This document shows, piece by piece, positions 43,241 through 49,802 of a DNA stretch of 64,000 bases. Origin of the DNA: Bacteroidales bacterium (GTDB lineage Bacteria > Bacteroidota > Bacteroidia > Bacteroidales > Muribaculaceae); the NCBI GenBank assembly GCA_004557565.1, contig SFGS01000003.1:1-64000 (forward strand). Direction: 5' to 3'. Each line of letters opens with the position of its first letter. The stretch's first letter is position 1. The notes beneath the pieces are model-generated. The model was not told where the DNA came from. It was given only the letters and a program-made list of their open reading frames with translations, and ran no database searches. The position numbers were made by a program, and so were the translations under genes.

Positions 43241-44224
43241 ATGCTTAACGCAAAGATTTCTGGTATTGCTTCCTACTTGCCCGACTACGTTCTCACCAAC
43301 GATGAACTGTCGCGCATGGTAGACACTAACGATGAGTGGATCACAACCCGTGTGGGCATCAAAGAACGCCGCATTCTCAAGAAGGAAGTGGGTTCTTCTT
43401 ACATGGGTATTCAAGCTGTGAAAAAACTTCTTGAAGAAACTGGCACTAATCCCGACGACGTGGATTTGCTCATTTGTGCCACTTCAAACCCCGACTACCG
43501 TTTCCCTTCTACCGCCTCTGTGATTGCTCACGGCTGCGGCTTGGAAAAGAAATGCTACGCCTACGACATTCAGGCTGCTTGTGCAGGTTTTATCGTGGCT
43601 TCGTTTGATGCCAACGCCTACATCAAGAGCGGCTTGTACAAGAAGGTGATTGTGGTTTGTGCAGAAAAGATGTCGAGCATGGTGAACTATGAAGACCGTG
43701 CCACATGTCCTCTTTTCGGCGACGGTGCAGCAGCTGTGCTGATGGAACCAACTGAGGAGCCTGTGGGCTTCGTAGATGGCGTGTTCCATGTAGATGGCAG
43801 CGGTCTCGAACACCTCGTGTACAAGGCTGGTGGCTCTGCTCACCCAACCACTCACGAAACCGTTGACGCAAAAGAAAACTGCCTCTATCAAGAAGGCCGT
43901 GCTGTGTATAAGTCGGCTGTGATGGACATGTTCAACTCAAGCAAGGAAGTGATGGAGCGCAACAACCTCAAGATTGAGGACGTGAAATGGTTTGTTCCTC
44001 ACCAGGCAAATCTCCGCATCATCGAAGCTGTTGGCAGCCGTCTCGGTCTTTCTGAAGAGCAAGTGCTCGTCAACATTCAGAAGGTGGGTAACACCAGCGC
44101 CGCCTCAATTCCAATCTGCCTCGACCACAACAAGGGCAAATTGAAGAAGGGCGACAAGATTGTGCTCACTGCCTTCGGCGCAGGTTTCACTTGGGGTGCT
44201 TCATATCTCATCTGGGGCATGTAA
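43241..44224 (+). CDS. fabH: 3-oxoacyl-ACP synthase III
   Basis: The 327-residue cytoplasmic enzyme condenses acetyl-CoA with malonyl-ACP to start fatty-acid synthesis. The catalytic triad is visible: Cys in DIQAACAGFIVASF near 115, His in WFVPHQANLRII near 252 and Asn in KVGNTSAASIP near 283. NDEWITTRVGIKERRI near 28 and the final FGAGFTWGASYLIW are standard. It is 111 bp after rpmF, so probably shares that transcript, and is followed by a terminator. Confidence 0.96.
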   Translation: MLNAKISGIASYLPDYVLTNDELSRMVDTNDEWITTRVGIKERRILKKEVGSSYMGIQAVKKLLEETGTNPDDVDLLICATSNPDYRFPSTASVIAHGCGLEKKCYAYDIQAACAGFIVASFDANAYIKSGLYKKVIVVCAEKMSSMVNYEDRATCPLFGDGAAAVLMEPTEEPVGFVDGVFHVDGSGLEHLVYKAGGSAHPTTHETVDAKENCLYQEGRAVYKSAVMDMFNSSKEVMERNNLKIEDVKWFVPHQANLRIIEAVGSRLGLSEEQVLVNIQKVGNTSAASIPICLDHNKGKLKKGDKIVLTAFGAGFTWGASYLIWGM

Positions 44225-44305
44225 TCCGTCTCCTTCGGAGATGTGTTAACACTGGTAGATAATCACCATTTCAGAAGAAATGATGTGAATCCTATAATCA
44301 AACAA

Positions 44306-44352
44306 AAAATGCATTTTGCCCAATGTCTGGGCGGTGCGTTTTTTGTTTGTAT
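44306..44352 (+). terminator. Terminator after fabH
   Basis: GCATTTTGCCCA pairs with TGGGCGGTGCG, followed by TTTTTTG, about 85 bp after the fabH stop. Confidence 0.75.
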
Positions 44353-44355
44353 ATA

Positions 44356-44434
44356 AGAGCTCGTACAGCAGGGATAGAAACATAGGCGTTTGCCAATAGC
44401 GATTGACGCCATAGCTTGAATGCCGTGCGGCTCT
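44356..44434 (+). other. Possible structured leader of era
   Basis: AGAGC-CG (44356) can pair with CG-GCTCT (ending 44434), and an inner hairpin GGCGT ... CAAT/ATTG ... ACGCC lies at 44385-44410. No -7 box of the usual type was found before era, so the leader may be a processed or read-through RNA. Known riboswitch classes were not recognised. Confidence 0.25.
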
Positions 44435-44473
44435 GAATACTAAACTATAATTTTAATCTCTCAAAAAATAAGA

Positions 44474-45355
44474 ATGCATAAAGCAGGTTTTGTCAACATC
44501 GTAGGCAACCCCAACGTGGGTAAATCCACCCTGAGCAATATCCTTGTGGGTGAACGCCTCTCTATCATCACAAGCAAGGCGCAAACCACACGCCACCGCA
44601 TTATGGGCATCGTGAACACCGATGAATATCAAATCGTGTTTAGCGACACCCCCGGCGTGCTGAAACCCAAATTCAAGTTACAGGAAAGTATGCTTGAATA
44701 CTCCACTGGCGCGCTTGTGGATGCCGATGTGCTGCTTTATGTGACCGATGTGGTGGAAACTCCGACCAAGAACAAGGAGTTTCTCGAAAAGGTGGCTCGC
44801 GAGAAAGTGCCCATTATTTTGGTGATCAATAAAATTGACCTGCTCTCCGGTCAGGTTGAACTGGTGAAGATTGTGGAAGAATGGCGCGCGCTGCTCCCTC
44901 AAGCCGAAATCTATCCCACCAGCGCCAAGGAGAACTTCAACGTGGACCAAATCATGAAGCGCATCGTGGAACTGCTGCCCGAAAATCCACCTTACTTCGG
45001 CAAAGACGCCCTCACCGACCGCTCATCACGCTTTTTCGTCACCGAAATCGTGCGCGAGAAAATTCTGCTCACCTACGACAAGGAAGTGCCTTATGCCACA
45101 CAGGTGATTGTGGAGAAGTTCGACGAAGGCGACGATGAAATCCACATCATGGCAGTGATTTATGTGGAGCGCGACACGCAAAAGGGCATTATCATCGGCC
45201 GTCAAGGCAAAAAACTCAAGCATGTGGGTATCGAGTCAAGAAAGGAACTTGAAAAGTTCTTCGAAAAGCATGTGTATCTGCAACTGTTTGTGAAAGTGGA
45301 GAAAGATTGGCGAAACCAGGAGAAGAAACTCAAGGCTTTCGGCTATCTCGATTAA
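44474..45355 (+). CDS. era: GTPase Era
   Basis: The 293-residue essential GTPase binds 16S rRNA and assists 30S maturation. The G-domain motifs are G1 GNPNVGKST near 11, G2 TTRHRIMG, G3 SDTPGVL near 58 and G4 VINKIDLL near 117. The C-terminal KH domain holds IIIGRQGKKLKHVGIESRKELEKF near 236-259. Length and layout are normal. It precedes der by 76 bp, the order seen in other Bacteroidota. Confidence 0.96.
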   Translation: MHKAGFVNIVGNPNVGKSTLSNILVGERLSIITSKAQTTRHRIMGIVNTDEYQIVFSDTPGVLKPKFKLQESMLEYSTGALVDADVLLYVTDVVETPTKNKEFLEKVAREKVPIILVINKIDLLSGQVELVKIVEEWRALLPQAEIYPTSAKENFNVDQIMKRIVELLPENPPYFGKDALTDRSSRFFVTEIVREKILLTYDKEVPYATQVIVEKFDEGDDEIHIMAVIYVERDTQKGIIIGRQGKKLKHVGIESRKELEKFFEKHVYLQLFVKVEKDWRNQEKKLKAFGYLD

Positions 45356-45431
45356 GAAAATATTAATTAGGCTTGCCAAGTGACTTGGGAGGAATATAGG
45401 GCAGGCCTCAACACCAAATTTACACCGAAAA

Positions 45432-46745
45432 ATGGCAAGATTAATAGCAATAGTAGGACGCCCTAACGTGGGCAAATCAACGCTGTTCAACCGTTTGACC
45501 AAAACCCGCGCCGCCATCGTGAACAATGAGAGCGGCACCACTCGCGACCGCCAGTATGGCAAAACCGAATGGGGCGGTATGGAAATGTCGGTGGTCGACA
45601 CCGGCGGCTGGGTAGTGAACAGCGACGACATATTTGAAGACGAAATCAACAAGCAGGTGGCGCTCGCCATCGAAGAGGCTGATGTGATTCTGTTTATGGT
45701 GGATATCAAGAACGGCGTGACCGACCTCGACGACCATGTGGCAGCCATTCTGCGCCGCAGCAAGAAGCCTGTGGTGCTGGTCACCAATAAAGACGACAAC
45801 AACGACAGCATCTACCTCGAAAGCGAATTTTATTCGTTGGGATTGGGACAGCCATTCTCTATCTCGGCCATCAACGGCACCGGCACTGGCGACCTTCTCG
45901 ACGAGGTGGTGCGCCTTATGCCCGAAAAAGACGGCAATGAGGTGGAGGAGGAACTTCCACGCTTCGCTATCGTGGGCCGTCCAAACGCAGGCAAATCGTC
46001 GCTCATCAACTCGCTCATGGACGAGCAACGCAACATTGTGACCGACATTGCCGGCACCACTCGCGACAGCATTTATTCGCGCTACAATAAGTTTGGATTC
46101 GACTTCTATTTGGTCGATACCGCAGGTATTCGCAAGAAAAACAAGGTGAACGAAGATGTGGAATACTATTCGGTGCTCCGCAGCATTCGCGCCATTGAAT
46201 ATAGCGACGTGTGCCTTCTCGTGATCGACGCCACTCGTGGTATCGAGTCGCAAGATGTCAACATTTTCTCCATCATCGAAAAGAACCGCAAGGGCTTGGT
46301 GGTGCTGGTCAACAAGTGGGACATCGCGCAAGAGAAGTCGCAGCAGTCAATCACCTATATGGAGAATACCATTCGCCAGCGCTTTGCGCCATTCTCCGAC
46401 TTCCCCATCATCTTCGGCTCGGCGCTCACCAAGCAGCGCATCTACAAGGTGCTGGAAGAGGCAATCAAGGTGTATCAGAACCGCAAGCGCATCATTCCCA
46501 CATCGCAACTCAACAACGCCATGCAGGAAATCATCGGCGCATATCCACCACCAGCCACTAAGGGCAAGATGGTGAAGATAAAATATGTGACCATGCTCAA
46601 AGAGGCGCGCGTGCCTTCGTTCGTGTTCTTCTGCAATTTGCCACAGTGGATCAAGGACCCATACAAACGCTACCTCGAAAACCAGATTCGCGAGCGTTGG
46701 GACTTGAAAGGCACGCCAATCAACCTTTATTTCCGTCAGAAATAA
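45432..46745 (+). CDS. der: GTPase Der (EngA)
   Basis: The 437-residue protein has two tandem G domains: G1 [12 protein letters not shown] near 8 with NESGTTRD and VDTGGW; the second G1 is [12 protein letters not shown] near 183 with [11 protein letters not shown] and [10 protein letters not shown]4 motifs are TNKDD (first, slightly unusual) and NKWD. A KH-like C-terminal domain ends [21 protein letters not shown]. Der is needed for 50S assembly. It is the last gene of the yceD-rpmF-fabH-era-der group, with a terminator 31 bp downstream. Confidence 0.96.
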   Translation: MARLIAIVGRPNVGKSTLFNRLTKTRAAIVNNESGTTRDRQYGKTEWGGMEMSVVDTGGWVVNSDDIFEDEINKQVALAIEEADVILFMVDIKNGVTDLDDHVAAILRRSKKPVVLVTNKDDNNDSIYLESEFYSLGLGQPFSISAINGTGTGDLLDEVVRLMPEKDGNEVEEELPRFAIVGRPNAGKSSLINSLMDEQRNIVTDIAGTTRDSIYSRYNKFGFDFYLVDTAGIRKKNKVNEDVEYYSVLRSIRAIEYSDVCLLVIDATRGIESQDVNIFSIIEKNRKGLVVLVNKWDIAQEKSQQSITYMENTIRQRFAPFSDFPIIFGSALTKQRIYKVLEEAIKVYQNRKRIIPTSQLNNAMQEIIGAYPPPATKGKMVKIKYVTMLKEARVPSFVFFCNLPQWIKDPYKRYLENQIRERWDLKGTPINLYFRQK

Positions 46746-46775
46746 GTGAGAGGGCATCAGCCCCACCTCCAGCAT

Positions 46776-46815
46776 ATAAAGCTCGCAATAACAGAATGTT
46801 GCGAGCTTTATTTAT
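46776..46815 (+). terminator. Terminator after der
   Basis: ATAAAGCTCGCAA pairs with TTGCGAGCTTTAT over a 10-nt loop, then TTTA. Confidence 0.8.
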
Positions 46816-46948
46816 AAGGTGGCAGTTAATTGTCCGTTGAAATTGCAGTAAAAATGCTTAAAAATCTTAATAAGGTGGCAAAAAGGAGAAAAAACACCCT
46901 GATATTTGCGGTGTTCACACTTATTAATTATTGTTTGCATATTTTTAG

Positions 46949-46978
46949 TTGAATATTGAAAAAACTGTATTACCTTTG
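46949..46978 (+). promoter_or_regulatory. Promoter of a candidate small RNA
   Basis: TTG at 46949-46951 and TACCTTTG at 46971-46978 with a 19-bp spacer. No ORF of any size follows. Confidence 0.55.
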
Positions 46979-46984
46979 TACTTA

Positions 46985-47137
46985 CAAAAAAAGAAGACAA
47001 CAACATCCTTTAATACTATTGACAACTTCTTGTGTCAAGCCCCTATTTTGGGGGTGGTCACAGCAAGAAAGGCTAACAAAAAATTATATACTTGAATTTT
47101 GGTTATGATAGAGGTGTGCTTTTGTGAAAAAGCGCAC
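46985..47137 (+). ncRNA. Candidate small RNA, about 150 nt, with own promoter and terminator
   Basis: The transcript predicted from the promoter ends at the hairpin GTGTGCTTTT-GTGA-AAAAGCGCAC (47116-47139) plus TTTTATTTT. Inside, TTCTTG (47027) can pair with CAAGAA (47068), enclosing GCCCC-TATTTT-GGGGG; alternatively TTGACA/TGTCAA forms a local stem. The rod-like fold and size would suit a 6S-type RNA, but I cannot confirm this and no known family motif was recognised. No reading frame with a start is credible. Confidence 0.4.
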
Positions 47138-47149
47138 TTTTATTTTACA
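47116..47149 (+). terminator. Terminator of the candidate small RNA
   Basis: A 10-bp stem GTGTGCTTTT / AAAAGCGCAC (one G-U) with loop GTGA, followed by TTTTATTTT. Confidence 0.7.
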
Positions 47150-47257
47150 CCCCCACCATCCCAAAGTAAATTTTTATTTTTTGGGAGGGTGTGGTCCAGT
47201 GGAAAAATATTGGGGGAGTGAAACAAAAACATAAAAAACAGCCTTTTAGCGATGCCA

Positions 47258-47510
47258 GTGCTTCGCACCTGTCGTTAGTGCTGTGGCATGTCTGATTTCA
47301 AGCTGATGCTTGAATCAGCCACACCACATCACCAACGCCGCCCTCCCAAGCGAGGTCGGTGGCACCGCCAAAAGGATAAAAACCACTCGCCTTCGGCGAA
47401 AAAGCAAACCCGGTAGGAACGTGATACTTCACGTCCGCCCATAACTATGATACCATATTGAATATCAATCATTTGGAGCGGACGCGAAGTATCGCGTCCC
47501 TACCATACGA
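47258..47510. repeat. Cluster of REP-like hairpins, including a head-to-head GTAG pair
   Basis: In order: GTGC-TTC-GCAC near 47258; an extended hairpin TGTGGC ... CTTGAATCAGCCACA at 47282-47323; CTCGCCTTCGGCGA at 47388; GTAGGAACGTGATACTTCAC at 47434 (plus-strand GTAG head); and GGACGCGAAGTATCGCGTCC then CTACC at 47480-47505 (minus-strand GTAG head). The last two face each other, as in BIMEs. No ORF is supported in the 47150-47539 gap. Confidence 0.6.
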
Positions 47511-47539
47511 AATCGTTTTGGGAAATTTGATGCGGCTTT

Positions 47540-49558
47540 TTACCAAGAAATCATTTTATTCCCAGGAATGTTCCGCTGAACTGGGTGGAGGGCGCGGGTG
47601 GCGTTGAGGACGGCGAGGACCATTACGCCTACGTCGGCGAATACGGCGAGCCAGAGGGTGGCTAAGCCGCAGGTGGCTAAGAGCAACACGCCCACTTTCA
47701 CGCCGATGGAGAATACCACGTTTTGGCGCGCGATGCCGAGGGTGCGCTTGGCTATTCTGATGGCGGTGGCTATTTTTGAGGGTTTGTCGTCCATGAGCAC
47801 CACGTCGGCGGCTTCGATGGCGGCATCGCTGCCCAAAGCTCCCATGGCGATGCCCACATCGGCGCGGGCAAGCACGGGCGCATCGTTGATGCCGTCGCCC
47901 ACGAATGCGAGGGTGTGTGCTTGCGACTTCTCGTTCAGAAGCTCTTGCACTCGCTCTACCTTGTCGGCAGGGAGCAGTTCGGCATAATATTCGTCGATGC
48001 CCACCCCGCTTGCCACTTCGGCAGCCACATTCTGGTGGTCGCCAGTAAGCATCACCGTCTTGCTCACACCGGCGCGTTTGAGTTGGGCTATCGCCTCGGC
48101 GGCATCGTCTTTGATGCGGTCGGAAATCTCGATGTGTCCGGCATATTCGCCGCCGATTGCTACATGAATGATAGTGCCGCTATGGTGCTTGCTGCAAGGC
48201 ACACACTTTGCGCCCACGGCAGCCATCATTTTCTCATTGCCCACAGCCACCACCTTATCGTTGACCAAAGCACGCACGCCGTGGCCCGCCACCTCTTCCA
48301 CATCGGTCACGGTGCAGCATTGCGCTTCGTTGGGGAAGGCGTTTTTCAGCGAAATGGCTATCGGGTGATTGCTGTATCGCTCCACGTGGGCGGCAAGGTG
48401 GAGCAACTGCTGCTCGCTGATGAGATAGGGGTGCAATGCCGTGACGGCAAATTCGCCATGGGTGAGGGTGCCAGTTTTGTCGAACACCGCCACGCCCATC
48501 TTTGCCAACGCCTCCAGATAGTTGGCACCTTTTACCAGAATGCCACAGCGTGAAGCCGCACCAATGCCCCCGAAGAAGGTGAGCGGAACGGAGATAACCA
48601 GGGCGCAAGGGCACGACACCACCAAGAAGGTGAGTGCACGGTAAATCCATGTGGGCAGGGCTGCAAGATAGCCTCCGCAGAAGAATGGCGGCACAAAAGC
48701 CACCACCAGCGCACACGCCACCACCACAGGAGTATATATGCGTGCGAAGCGACGAATGAAACTCTCGCTGCGCGACTTGCCCTCGCTGGCGTTTTCCACC
48801 AGTTCGAGCACCTTCGAAGCGGTGCTTTCGCCAAACGATTTGGTGGTGCGCACACGAAGCACGCCCGAAATATTGACGCAACCCGAAATCACGCTCTCGC
48901 CCACTTTCACCGAGCGCGGCACGCTTTCGCCAGTGAGTGCCACCGTGTCGAGCGACGACTCGCCATCGGTCACCTCGCCATCGAGCGGAATGCGCTCACC
49001 GGGCTTCACGATGATGGTTTCGCCTATCGCCACATCGGCAGGGTTCACGCTTTGCACACGCCCATCGCGCTCCACATTTGCCACATCGGGACGAATGTCC
49101 ATCAGTTGAGCAATCGACTTACGGCTACGCCCCTCAGCCAGATGCTCAAAGAGTTCGCCCACTTGGAAAAACAGCATCACAAACACCGCTTCGGGGAACT
49201 GGTGTTCAGCCCCTGGCAGAAAACCGATGACCAGCGCACCGATGGTGGCAATCGACATCAAGAAGTTCTCGCCCAGCAGATGACCGCTGAAAAGTTCCTC
49301 CACCGCCTCGCGCAGCGTTTGAGTGCCCACCACAAGGTAAGGCACCAAATACACAAGGAGCAACGCCCAAGTGGGCAGACTGGTGTGAGCTTCAACAGCC
49401 CAAGCCACCGCCAGCAGCACACTGGCAACGCCAATCTTGATAGCCCCCAACTTCACACCGCCCTCATGGTGGTGATGCTCACAGCCACAAGCGTGTGAGT
49501 GCTCGTGCTGATGTTCGTGACAGCCGCAGCTGTGCTGATGCATATTACATTCGTCCAT
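47540..49558 (-). CDS. Zn/Cd/Co-type heavy-metal P1B-ATPase with His/Cys-rich N-terminus
   Basis: The 672-residue metal-exporting P-type ATPase has an N-terminus (about residues 1-35) very rich in His and Cys with CGCHEHQHEHSHACGCEHHHH-like spacing, a likely metal sensor, and not a classical CxxC HMA domain. P-type motifs are the CPC metal site VVSCPCALVISVP near 315, the phosphorylation loop VFDKTGTLTH near 360, the HP motif YSNHPIAIS near 395, and the hinge GDGINDAPVLARADVGIAMG near 560. The last helix FADVGVMVLAVLNATR has the Asp typical of ZntA/CadA (zinc, cadmium, lead). It has its own -7 box TAAATTTG (49596-49589). Confidence 0.92.
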   Translation of the reverse strand: MDECNMHQHSCGCHEHQHEHSHACGCEHHHHEGGVKLGAIKIGVASVLLAVAWAVEAHTSLPTWALLLVYLVPYLVVGTQTLREAVEELFSGHLLGENFLMSIATIGALVIGFLPGAEHQFPEAVFVMLFFQVGELFEHLAEGRSRKSIAQLMDIRPDVANVERDGRVQSVNPADVAIGETIIVKPGERIPLDGEVTDGESSLDTVALTGESVPRSVKVGESVISGCVNISGVLRVRTTKSFGESTASKVLELVENASEGKSRSESFIRRFARIYTPVVVACALVVAFVPPFFCGGYLAALPTWIYRALTFLVVSCPCALVISVPLTFFGGIGAASRCGILVKGANYLEALAKMGVAVFDKTGTLTHGEFAVTALHPYLISEQQLLHLAAHVERYSNHPIAISLKNAFPNEAQCCTVTDVEEVAGHGVRALVNDKVVAVGNEKMMAAVGAKCVPCSKHHSGTIIHVAIGGEYAGHIEISDRIKDDAAEAIAQLKRAGVSKTVMLTGDHQNVAAEVASGVGIDEYYAELLPADKVERVQELLNEKSQAHTLAFVGDGINDAPVLARADVGIAMGALGSDAAIEAADVVLMDDKPSKIATAIRIAKRTLGIARQNVVFSIGVKVGVLLLATCGLATLWLAVFADVGVMVLAVLNATRALHPVQRNIPGNKMISW

Positions 49559-49588
49559 ATCGTAGTATTATTTTACAGTTTCACGCTG

Positions 49589-49596
49589 CAAATTTA
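49589..49596 (-). promoter_or_regulatory. -7 box (TAAATTTG) of the P1B-ATPase gene
   Basis: The minus strand has the exact TAnnTTTG 30 bp before the ATG. Confidence 0.5.
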
Positions 49597-49669
49597 CCCC
49601 AAAGTTCATGCAACTGAATTGCAAAAACACACGCCCCATCAGGTGACAGATAGCGCAAGCAATGAAAAG

Positions 49670-49691
49670 ACACCGATTTATAAATCGGTGT
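49670..49691. repeat. 22-bp perfect palindrome ACACCGATTTATAAATCGGT(GT)
   Basis: This is a perfect 22-bp palindrome with centre TTATAA, of the same length as those at 9510 and 24624. It lies between the divergent P1B-ATPase promoter and the 3' end of polA. Confidence 0.6.
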
Positions 49692-49735
49692 TTCCGTTCG
49701 CCATCTCGTGGCAAGTGGCTTTTCCGAAGCCAAAA

Positions 49736-49776
49736 CTATCGTCTTAACTTCTTTAACTTCTTAACTCCTTGACTTC
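49736..49776. repeat. CTATCGTCTTAACT simple repeat, copy 3
   Basis: CTATCGTCTTAACTTCTTTA followed by ACTTCTTAACTCC, matching copies at 26466 and 39990; it lies 27 bp from the polA stop. Confidence 0.55.
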
Positions 49777-49802
49777 AATGAAAAATCTCCTTGACTTTTG
49801 GA

